A DNA stretch of 64,000 nt from Lachnospiraceae bacterium (lineage in GTDB: Bacteria; Bacillota; Clostridia; Lachnospirales; Lachnospiraceae): NCBI GenBank assembly GCA_024687205.1, contig JAILES010000041.1, positions 124,001 to 188,000 on the forward strand, given 5' to 3'. Below are positions 55,990 through 64,000 of this stretch, piece after piece; the first letter of the stretch is position 1, and each line of letters begins with the position of its first letter. The translations under genes and the position numbers were made by a program. Below the pieces are notes generated by a model. That model was not told the origin of the DNA, did no database searches, and worked only from the letters and a program-made list of their open reading frames with translations.

Positions 55990-56343
55990 ATGTCCAAGGA
56001 AGATATAGTAAACGAACTGTTTGAGGAAGAGGAGAAGAGGGAGATCTTCGTTCACAGCGATGAAGAAGTGGATGAGAAGCTGGCGAAAACCGCGGAAATG
56101 AAGGCGGCTCAGAAGAAGGAACTGGAAGAGATCAGGGACCGTCTGGCAGCGATCAGGGATGCGCTGAAAAACGAGGCAGACATGTATGCCGATGTATACG
56201 AGGAACTCCTGCCTGCCCAGCAGCTTAAAGAGGGCGGCAGCGGCGAAAAGGTTACGCTTATGAATGCCGAGCTCTCGGATATGGCTGAGGATGCGGTAAA
56301 GCTGGTAGATGTTGTATCTGATATGATAATAATCAGGTATTAA
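55990..56343 (+). CDS. Hypothetical coiled-coil protein (117 aa)
   Basis: ORF with RBS gggagg; charged helical sequence; no family recognised. Confidence 0.65.
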   Translation: MSKEDIVNELFEEEEKREIFVHSDEEVDEKLAKTAEMKAAQKKELEEIRDRLAAIRDALKNEADMYADVYEELLPAQQLKEGGSGEKVTLMNAELSDMAEDAVKLVDVVSDMIIIRY

Positions 56344-56349
56344 AGCAAC

Positions 56350-56529
56350 AAAAAAACCGGATATCGGTTTATCGCATCTTGACTCCTAGCTAAGCTAGGT
56401 GGGCGACCGCAGTCACTGCATCTGCCTTCCACTGATAGGTGCTGAGGCCTGACATCCGCAGGACGATATAGGAATCCCGTTTAAAGTACTGTAGGCTCAA
56501 AAAAACGAAAAACTTTGATGATATCCGGC
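56350..56529 (-). ncRNA. ssrS: Probable 6S RNA
   Basis: Minus strand ...GAGCCTACAGTACTTTAAACGGGATTCCTATATCG...GCGGTCGCCCACCTAGCTTAGCTAGGAGTCAAGATGCGATAAACCGATATCCGGTTTTTTT. CCCACCU-hairpin-AGGaGUCAAG is 6S-like; 9-bp closing stem CCGGATATC/GATATCCGG; U-rich terminator; strong upstream promoter. Confidence 0.72.
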
Positions 56530-56535
56530 AACTAT

Positions 56536-56564
56536 ATTATACTAAAAATACGGGGATTTTGCAA
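56536..56564 (-). promoter_or_regulatory. Promoter of the putative 6S RNA
   Basis: Minus strand TTGCAA, 17-nt spacer, TATAAT (56541-56536). Confidence 0.65.
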
Positions 56565-56638
56565 TCGGAATCCGCTGTCGGATATGCACAGAAAAGCCAC
56601 GATTTTAAAGGGCCGGCGTGATAGCTGTAAGGAGATTT

Positions 56639-59431
56639 ATGAGTCTTACGATCTTTAAGGCATTATGCGTTTTGGGAATACTGGTGCTGCCTGTGACCAT
56701 GGTGGTCATTAACAGGCAGGAACGGAGCTCGATGCAGAAAGGGCTTAATTTCATTGCGTCCGCTGCCATAGTGTCCATATACGGAGCATGGAACGGGCTC
56801 TGGCCCCAGGGCGCAGGGATGCAGGTGGCTGCAGGGCTGGAGCTCTTGGGAGGCGTATGGTTTGTCATAGCCCTCGTCTTCTTTTCGATAAAAGCCTGCG
56901 GTGCCAGGATGCCGAAGATCATTTCAGGGCCTGTGCTGGTCTACGGTTTTCTGCATACGATGCTGGTGCTATTCGCGGATTACTGCGAGCTTGAGCTTGT
57001 CAGTGTATTCGTGACGGAAGGCTGGTATCATTACGATTTCGGAGCGCTTTACTACGGAGATCTGGTAGTATGTTCACTGGTGGGACTGCTGGGAGCCTAC
57101 GTTACCTATATCAATTACAGGAAAACGGTACTTGTGGCCAATAAGGGCATGAGGTATCTTGCTTTTGCGGAACTCATAAGCGTAGTCGGCCTCTGGGTAG
57201 CGACCATCAGCGCGGGTAGTGTAGCCTACAGCCTGCTTCCCTTCATCATACTCTTCTGCTGGATCATGGTATTCATCATAGTCTATGCCTTTAGGATGTT
57301 CGATTCAATGCTGATGGCCAGGGACGATATCATAGAGACCCTGGAGGAAGGCTTCGTCGTTATCGATGCGCTGAACCGCATACTTTTCATAAATGAAAAA
57401 GCCAGGAACATCTTCCCTGAACTCAATTATGAGGCAAGCCGCGAAGTGACGGTGGACAAGCTTAAAAAAAGCGACAGACAGGAGATAGAGGTAAGGGGAA
57501 GCATCTATCAGATCAATCTGGTGCCTTTCTATGACAAGCAGATCTATAAGGGTACGACTATCTGGATATACGATAAGACAGAGGAACATGATTTCACCAA
57601 TACCCTGATCGAACTGAAGGAAGAAGCCGAGAAAGCGAACCGTGCAAAGTCCGTGTTCCTGGCAAACATGAGCCACGAGATCCGTACGCCCATGAATGCC
57701 ATCATAGGTATGACGGAACTGATACTCAACGACAACATCAACAGCAATGTTGAGGAAAATGCCAATAACATACGAAATGCCAGCAACACGCTGCTTTCGA
57801 TCATAAACAGTATCCTTGACTTTTCAAAGATAGAGACGGGTAAGGCCGAGTCGGTGGAAGCGGAGTACAACTTCGGCATAGTGCTTAAGGATATCTGCAA
57901 CATGATAAGTATGAAGCTGGTGGATAAGAACGTGGAGCTGATAGTCCATGTGGATGAGACGATGCCCAGAACCCTTAAAGGTGATGAGACACACGTCAGA
58001 CAGATACTTACCAATGTGCTGGACAATGCGGTCAAGTATACAGGCAGAGGATATATAAGGGTAAATGCGGGCTGGGAAAAGAAAGAAGATGATGCCCACA
58101 TTTTCATATCCATAGAGGATACCGGAAGCGGTATAAGGAAAGAAAGCCTGGAGACCCTTTTCGACAGCTTCCAGCGCGCAGATATGATCAAAAACCGTAC
58201 GATAGAAGGTACGGGCCTCGGCCTGGCAATCTGCAAGAGGCTGTTGGAAAGCATGGGCGGAGGGATATCCGTCGAGAGTACTTACGGCATAGGAAGCGTT
58301 TTCTCTTTTGACTTTTTCCAGAAGATATGCGATGAGACGCCGGTGGGTAATTACGATTTCCTGGAACTGCCCCAGTCTTCGCCTCATGACAGGAAGAGCT
58401 TTATCGCTCCGCTTGCCAAGATACTGGTAGTGGACGACAATATCACGAACATCAAAGTGGCACAGGGCATACTTTCCCTTTTCCAGGTACGTGTGGATAC
58501 CGCAATGAGCGGAAAGGAATGTCTGAAAAAACTGGAGAACAACAATTACCACTGCGTGCTCATGGACCAGATGATGCCGGAGATGGACGGTATAGAGACA
58601 ACCGCACTGATCAGGAAACATTCGGACGTGAGGATCAGGAACATACCCGTTATAGCGCTTACGGCAAATGCCATCAGCGGTACCAGGGAGATGTTTTTGC
58701 AGAACGGTTTTCAGGAATATATCTCCAAGCCCATCGCGCTTTCGGCGATAGAAGCCGTGCTGAAAAAATTCCTGCCGCCCGATATCATCCATTATGTGGA
58801 CAAGGAAGATAAAGATACGGATTACAGCAATGTTTCGATCTTCCTTCCCGGTGTCGATGTGGAGAAGGGACTTGCCAATTACGGCAACGACATGGGCAGA
58901 TATCTGCAGATACTCAAGTACATCTGTGATGACGGTCCCGGACACATACGCAGGATAAAGGACTGTCTGGTATCGGAGAATTACAGACAGTATGTTTATG
59001 AAGTACATGCACTGAAAGGCCTGATGGCCGGTATAGGTGCGGATTCGCTGTCGGAACTCGCACGTATGCAGGAATACGCCGCAAGGGACGGAAAACACCA
59101 GGCTATAACCCGTGAGGGCGGACTGCTGGTGGAAAGATACGAAAACATACTCGGCGAGATAAAGCATGCCCTTGAAGAGATAGGCATGTACAGGGAAGAG
59201 ACCGCGGAACTGCGTCAGGAAGAACTTACCTGGGAGGAATTCTCCAGCATGCTCAAATCCCTGCAAAGCAGTCTCGATCTGCTGGAACAGTCGGAAGCGG
59301 AGAGGAAGGTGGACAACCTTCTTACCTACAGGCTGGATCCGGGACTGCGCAGACAGCTGCTTGAAGTAAAGCGTTCGATCGGTGACTTTGAATATGACGA
59401 GGCTATGGAACTGATATCACAGATACTGTGA
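56639..59431 (+). CDS. Hybrid sensor histidine kinase with receiver and HPt domains
   Basis: N-terminal multi-TM sensor and PAS-like region; H-box [22 protein letters not shown]; HATPase [19 protein letters not shown]; receiver [18 protein letters not shown]...[13 protein letters not shown]; HPt [26 protein letters not shown]. Confidence 0.93.
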   Translation: MSLTIFKALCVLGILVLPVTMVVINRQERSSMQKGLNFIASAAIVSIYGAWNGLWPQGAGMQVAAGLELLGGVWFVIALVFFSIKACGARMPKIISGPVLVYGFLHTMLVLFADYCELELVSVFVTEGWYHYDFGALYYGDLVVCSLVGLLGAYVTYINYRKTVLVANKGMRYLAFAELISVVGLWVATISAGSVAYSLLPFIILFCWIMVFIIVYAFRMFDSMLMARDDIIETLEEGFVVIDALNRILFINEKARNIFPELNYEASREVTVDKLKKSDRQEIEVRGSIYQINLVPFYDKQIYKGTTIWIYDKTEEHDFTNTLIELKEEAEKANRAKSVFLANMSHEIRTPMNAIIGMTELILNDNINSNVEENANNIRNASNTLLSIINSILDFSKIETGKAESVEAEYNFGIVLKDICNMISMKLVDKNVELIVHVDETMPRTLKGDETHVRQILTNVLDNAVKYTGRGYIRVNAGWEKKEDDAHIFISIEDTGSGIRKESLETLFDSFQRADMIKNRTIEGTGLGLAICKRLLESMGGGISVESTYGIGSVFSFDFFQKICDETPVGNYDFLELPQSSPHDRKSFIAPLAKILVVDDNITNIKVAQGILSLFQVRVDTAMSGKECLKKLENNNYHCVLMDQMMPEMDGIETTALIRKHSDVRIRNIPVIALTANAISGTREMFLQNGFQEYISKPIALSAIEAVLKKFLPPDIIHYVDKEDKDTDYSNVSIFLPGVDVEKGLANYGNDMGRYLQILKYICDDGPGHIRRIKDCLVSENYRQYVYEVHALKGLMAGIGADSLSELARMQEYAARDGKHQAITREGGLLVERYENILGEIKHALEEIGMYREETAELRQEELTWEEFSSMLKSLQSSLDLLEQSEAERKVDNLLTYRLDPGLRRQLLEVKRSIGDFEYDEAMELISQIL

Positions 59432-59910
59432 TAATGATGCAAAAGGAGGAATGCTATATGCCGGAAATGAAAGTCGGGATCAGTGAGAAAGTGGAAAAGT
59501 ACGGTAACGATGTAAAAGAACTCTCGAGATATCTGGATTACCTGAAGAGCAAGAGAGGGACACAGGCAGGATCCTATAATGACCCCAGTGAGGGTAAAAA
59601 GACCACGATCCTGGTACCTACCTATGATTCCAGCCTGCTGAGCTTTGTCAAGTGTGTGCAGAAGACCGCTTTTCTCGACAGGAATTACACTTATGTTTTC
59701 AGAAGGTATAATATGCGTACCCCGGAGGACGAGCTGAAGCAGATAGAGCGGACCCAGATAATGGAGATTGAAGTGCTGGGGGCGATATTGTCGAAATATG
59801 TGCTCAAAGGCATGACTCAGGCAAAGATGTGGACTGAGGGAGTGCGCAACGGAGTCATGTACGAAGCCGTCAGTAAAATGAAGGAACTGATAGAGTTCTG
59901 GAGTTACTGA
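59428..59910 (+). CDS. Conserved hypothetical protein (160 aa)
   Basis: Overlaps the 3' end of the kinase gene; probable start at MPEMKVG (aa 11), preceded by aaaggagga. No family confidently recognised. Confidence 0.7.
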   Translation: MIMMQKEECYMPEMKVGISEKVEKYGNDVKELSRYLDYLKSKRGTQAGSYNDPSEGKKTTILVPTYDSSLLSFVKCVQKTAFLDRNYTYVFRRYNMRTPEDELKQIERTQIMEIEVLGAILSKYVLKGMTQAKMWTEGVRNGVMYEAVSKMKELIEFWSY

Positions 59911-59940
59911 TCAGGGATAATGCGGCATCAGGGACAAATA

Positions 59941-59969
59941 TAGACAGAAGTGAGGATTTCGGGTATAAT
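59941..59969 (+). promoter_or_regulatory. SigA-type promoter for purL
   Basis: TAGACA, 17-nt spacer, TATAAT (59964-59969). Confidence 0.6.
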
Positions 59970-60016
59970 ATTAGGTTGCTAAAGTAGCTTTTAAACATTT
60001 TTACAGTTAAGAAAGG

Positions 60017-63000
60017 ATGGCCATGGGTACAGTAAGACGTATTTACGTCACAAAAAAGGAAAAGTATGCTGTTAAGGACAGGGAGCTCTTTGTCGATATA
60101 AGAGATTACCTGGGTATCGGAAAGATAACGGGAGTAAAGGTTTATATCCGTTATGATGTTGAAAACATAAGCGATGAAACCTATAAGGAAGCGCTGGGAA
60201 CAGTGTTCTCGGAGCCGCCCGTAGATAAGGTATTTGAAGAAAAACTTCCCCTTAAGGAAGGCGAAAGAGTATTCTCGGTGGAATATCTGCCGGGACAGTT
60301 CGATCAGAGAGCTGATTCAGCGGAACAGTGCATCCGCTTCCTCAAAGAGGATGAACAGACCATAATCAAAACAGCCGTCACCTATGTTCTGAGCGGCGAT
60401 ATTTCAGACGAAGAATTTGAAAGGATAAAGGCTTACTGCATCAACCCCGTGGATTCAAGGGAAGTTGATGAGGTCAAACCCGAGAGCCTTCAGGTCAATT
60501 ACGAGGATCCTGCCGATGTGGCTGTTTTTGACGGCTTCACGGAGCTTGATGAAAAGGGGCTTAATTCACTCTATGACAGCCTGGGACTGGCTATGACAAA
60601 GGCCGATTTCAAGCATATACAGAATTATTTCAAAAACGAAGAGAAGAGAGATCCTTCCATCACCGAGATAAGGGTGCTGGATACTTATTGGTCCGACCAC
60701 TGCAGGCATACGACCTTTGCAACGGAACTGAAGAATGTGGAATTCGGCGAGGGCTATTACCGTACGCCGCTTGAAACCAGCTACATGAGCTATCTCGATA
60801 CAAGGAAGGAACTGTACGGTGACAGGGAAGACAAGTATGTATGTCTTATGGACCTGGCTCTTATCGCCATGAAGAAACTGAAAGCCGACGGCGTGCTGAC
60901 AGACATGGAAGTAAGTGATGAGATCAATGCCTGTTCTATCGTGGTACCCGTGGAGATAAAGCCCGGAGACGGCACCAGCCCTTATACCGAAGAGTGGCTG
61001 ATAAGCTTTAAGAACGAAACCCACAACCATCCTACCGAAATAGAACCTTTCGGCGGCGCGGCGACCTGCCTCGGCGGAGCCATAAGAGATCCCCTTTCCG
61101 GAAGATCATATGTATACCAGGCAATGAGGATCACTGGCGCAGCCGATCCCAGAGTCAGCGTAGGCGATACCATTAAGGGCAAGCTTCCGCAGAAGAAGCT
61201 GGTAAGGGGCGCAGCTGCAGGATATTCATCCTACGGTAACCAGATAGGTCTGGCAACCGGATATGTAAAGGAGATATACCATCCCGATTACGTTGCAAAG
61301 CGTATGGAGATAGGTGCCGTAATGGGTGCGGCTCCGAGGAAGAATGTGATGAGGCTCACTTCCGATCCCGGTGATGTGATCATACTTCTGGGCGGACGTA
61401 CCGGACGTGACGGCTGCGGCGGAGCAACAGGTTCCTCCAAGGTTCACACCGAGCAGTCCATAGAAGTCTGCGGCGCTGAAGTACAGAAGGGTAATGCACC
61501 TACGGAACGTAAGCTTCAGAGGCTTTTCAGAAGACCTGAAGTAAGTAAGCTGATAAAGAAGTGTAATGACTTCGGTGCGGGCGGTGTATCCGTTGCCATC
61601 GGAGAGCTGGCTGACGGACTTACCGTGGATCTTGACAAGGTACCCAAGAAGTACGCGGGACTTGACGGAACCGAACTTGCCATATCCGAATCCCAGGAGA
61701 GAATGGCTGTGGTCATCGATCCTTCCGATGTGGACGAGTTCATGAAATATGCCGCTGAGGAAAACCTTGAAGCTACAAGCGTGGCAGTGGTAACTAAAGA
61801 GCCCAGGCTTGTGCTCAAGTGGAGAGGCAGGGACATAGTCAATCTTTCGAGAGCCTTCCTTGATACCAACGGTGCTCATCAGGAGTGCAGCGTGAAAGTG
61901 GATGTTCCCGATAAGGAGAATAACCCGCTTGACGGCGTGGCAAGCAAAAAGGCAGCAGACTGTCTTGCAGCCGGCGATGAAAAGGGAGCATGGCTTGCAA
62001 CTCTTTCGGATCTGAACGAGTGCTCTCAGAAGGGCCTTGTGGAAATGTTCGATTCCTCCATAGGTGCAGCCAGCGTGCTGATGCCTTATGGCGGAAAGAA
62101 GCAGCTCAGCGAGACCCAGACCATGGTAGCAAAGCTGCCCATGAGCGGCACCGATTCCTCCGATACGGTGACAATGATGAGCTATGGCTTTGATCCTTAT
62201 CTTTCAAGCTTCAGCCCTTATCACGGTGCTATTTATGCAGTGCTTTCATCGGTTTCAAAGATCGTGGCAGCCGGCGGCGATCATAAGAAGATACATTTTA
62301 CCTTCCAGGAATATTTCAGAAGGATGAGCGAGGATCCTTCCCGCTGGAGCCAGCCTTTTGCAGCTCTTTTAGGTGCCTATGATGCACAGCTCGGTTTCGG
62401 ACTTGCATCCATCGGCGGCAAGGATTCAATGTCGGGAACCTTCAATCACATAGATGTTCCGCCTACGCTGGTGAGCTTCGCAGTGGATGTCGATGAGATA
62501 GGCGATGTGCTGACACCGGAATTCAAGAAGGCGGGAGATACACTGGTACATATCTCCATCCCCAGGGATGAATATGATGTACCCGTATACAAAGAGGCGA
62601 TGGAGATATTCTCCGCGGTACACGCCCTGATAAAAGAAGGCAAAGTTAAGGCTGCATGGTCCATGGATGCGGGCGGTATCGCCGCGGCTGTTGCCAAGAT
62701 GGGCTTCGGTAACGGACTGGGTGCCGAACTCGACAGCGAACTGGAGAGTGAGGAACTCTTCGTAAACCGTATGGGCGATCTTCTTCTCGAAATGGAAGAG
62801 AAGGATGCAAAAGACTTTATCGAAGACGAGAACAATACCGAGATAGAGTACTGCTTCAAGATAGTGGGCCGCGTTACGGAGGGTGAATTCATACACGGTC
62901 AGACGAAGCTTTCACAGGACGAACTTGAGAGCGCATGGAACGGAACGCTTGAGAAAGTATTCCCTTCGGTTGCCGGAGTTGAGAAGGACGATAAAGTGGA

Positions 63001-63850
63001 ATTCACCGACGTGCACAGCGATACGGTTTATATCTGCAAGAACAAAGTCGCAAAGCCTACCGTATTCATACCGGTGTTCCCGGGTACCAACTGCGAATAC
63101 GACAGTGCGAGAGCTTTTGAGAGAGCGGGCGCCAATGCAGTGGTAAGGGTATTTACAAACCGGAATGCGGAAGACATAAGGGAGAGTGCGGAACTCTTCG
63201 CATCAGAGATAGGAAACGCACAGATCATAATGTTCCCCGGCGGTTTCTCGGCAGGTGATGAACCTGACGGAAGCGCGAAGTTCTTCGCTACCGCATTCAG
63301 GAACGAGAAGATGAAGGAAGCGGTCGAAAAGCTGCTGAACGAGAGAGACGGTCTGGCGCTGGGTATCTGTAACGGTTTCCAGGCACTGATCAAACTGGGA
63401 CTTGTACCGGAAGGAAAGATCTGCGGACAGAACGAGATGTCGCCTACACTTACCTTCAATACCATCAACAGACATATCTCAAAGATGGCATATACAAGAG
63501 TAGTGTCCGATAAGAGTCCCTGGCTTCAGAAAGCAGGACTTGGCAAGGTTTATACCGTTCCCGCTTCACACGGTGAAGGAAGATTCGTTGCACCCGAAGA
63601 TGTGCTTAAGAAGCTTTATGAGAACGGACAGATAGCAACACGTTACTGCGATACCGAAGGAAATGTGACCATGGATGAGTACTGGAATATCAACGGATCC
63701 ATGGGGGCTGTTGAAGGTATCACTTCTCCGGACGGAAGATGCTTCGGTAAGATGGCTCATGCAGAGCGCCGTGACAAAGGTGTTGCAGTCAATATCTACG
63801 GCGAGCAGGATATGCAGATATTTGAATCAGGAGTGGAGTATTTTAAATAA
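60017..63850 (+). CDS. purL: Phosphoribosylformylglycinamidine synthase, single-chain form
   Basis: TYWSDHCRHTTF, FKNETHNHPTEIEPFGGAATCLGGAIRDPLSGR; C-terminal class-I glutaminase VFIPVFPGTNCEYDSARAFERAGA...GICNGFQALIKLGL. Confidence 0.96.
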   Translation: MAMGTVRRIYVTKKEKYAVKDRELFVDIRDYLGIGKITGVKVYIRYDVENISDETYKEALGTVFSEPPVDKVFEEKLPLKEGERVFSVEYLPGQFDQRADSAEQCIRFLKEDEQTIIKTAVTYVLSGDISDEEFERIKAYCINPVDSREVDEVKPESLQVNYEDPADVAVFDGFTELDEKGLNSLYDSLGLAMTKADFKHIQNYFKNEEKRDPSITEIRVLDTYWSDHCRHTTFATELKNVEFGEGYYRTPLETSYMSYLDTRKELYGDREDKYVCLMDLALIAMKKLKADGVLTDMEVSDEINACSIVVPVEIKPGDGTSPYTEEWLISFKNETHNHPTEIEPFGGAATCLGGAIRDPLSGRSYVYQAMRITGAADPRVSVGDTIKGKLPQKKLVRGAAAGYSSYGNQIGLATGYVKEIYHPDYVAKRMEIGAVMGAAPRKNVMRLTSDPGDVIILLGGRTGRDGCGGATGSSKVHTEQSIEVCGAEVQKGNAPTERKLQRLFRRPEVSKLIKKCNDFGAGGVSVAIGELADGLTVDLDKVPKKYAGLDGTELAISESQERMAVVIDPSDVDEFMKYAAEENLEATSVAVVTKEPRLVLKWRGRDIVNLSRAFLDTNGAHQECSVKVDVPDKENNPLDGVASKKAADCLAAGDEKGAWLATLSDLNECSQKGLVEMFDSSIGAASVLMPYGGKKQLSETQTMVAKLPMSGTDSSDTVTMMSYGFDPYLSSFSPYHGAIYAVLSSVSKIVAAGGDHKKIHFTFQEYFRRMSEDPSRWSQPFAALLGAYDAQLGFGLASIGGKDSMSGTFNHIDVPPTLVSFAVDVDEIGDVLTPEFKKAGDTLVHISIPRDEYDVPVYKEAMEIFSAVHALIKEGKVKAAWSMDAGGIAAAVAKMGFGNGLGAELDSELESEELFVNRMGDLLLEMEEKDAKDFIEDENNTEIEYCFKIVGRVTEGEFIHGQTKLSQDELESAWNGTLEKVFPSVAGVEKDDKVEFTDVHSDTVYICKNKVAKPTVFIPVFPGTNCEYDSARAFERAGANAVVRVFTNRNAEDIRESAELFASEIGNAQIIMFPGGFSAGDEPDGSAKFFATAFRNEKMKEAVEKLLNERDGLALGICNGFQALIKLGLVPEGKICGQNEMSPTLTFNTINRHISKMAYTRVVSDKSPWLQKAGLGKVYTVPASHGEGRFVAPEDVLKKLYENGQIATRYCDTEGNVTMDEYWNINGSMGAVEGITSPDGRCFGKMAHAERRDKGVAVNIYGEQDMQIFESGVEYFK

Positions 63851-64000
63851 TGCTGATAAGGGAAGAACTTGAAAAAGCGGAAAGAGAGAATCTGAGCAAG
63901 TATGCGGCTCTGTCAGAGAATACCAGGGGAAGGAAGAAACCCGAAGAGCCCTGTGATATCAGGCCTGTTTATCAGAGGGACAGGGATCGTATCGTTCATT
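63850..64000 (+). CDS. dgt: Deoxyguanosinetriphosphate triphosphohydrolase, N-terminal fragment (truncated by window)
   Basis: MLIREELEKAERENLSKYAALSENTRGRKKPEEPCDIRPVYQRDRDRIVH: characteristic dGTPase N-terminus; ATG overlaps the purL stop. Confidence 0.85.
   Translation, partial: MLIREELEKAERENLSKYAALSENTRGRKKPEEPCDIRPVYQRDRDRIVH

Noticed and set aside
60017-63850. Purine riboswitch upstream of purL
   Set aside because: The 5' UTR (about 59975-60016) is too short and lacks a purine aptamer core.

Overview
This 64 kb window is a gene-dense chromosomal segment, most consistent with a Lachnospiraceae-type Firmicute (inferred from gene content only). Nearly all long genes are on the + strand. 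In order it carries: a truncated P1B-type metal ATPase and a stand-alone HMA protein behind an ArsR/SmtB-like operator; a tandem PPK2 polyphosphate:AMP phosphotransferase; a PurF-like protein lacking the catalytic Cys; a gatC...gatA...gatB cluster interrupted by a glycosyltransferase-like gene, a 1164-aa protein of unknown function, an MBL lipoprotein and a small Cys-rich protein; addBA; a GAF/HD-GYP protein; thiT with a TPP riboswitch; a HAD-CPBP protease fusion; a ParB-like/BMP fusion; hisC; a DUF368 protein; a sugar transferase and a three-gene CMP-sugar-like cassette; glnA-ANTAR; dapF; two ABC exporters; glgB; PilZ; a folate cluster (folC-folE-folP-folBK); a CheC-like protein; an Mrp ATPase; ABC-F; tRNA-Trp; cysK; a probable 6S RNA; a hybrid histidine kinase; a one-chain purL; and the start of dgt. 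The most unusual signal is a family of intergenic elements present in at least five copies at three loci (about 2068-2596, 40741-41183, 54641-54917). Each has a conserved core of about 120-150 nt inside long imperfect inverted arms. The arms differ from locus to locus but stay self-complementary. Core hairpins show compensatory base-pair changes and GNRA-like loops, which points to a conserved folded RNA or ssDNA, or a non-autonomous mobile palindrome. No transposase is nearby.
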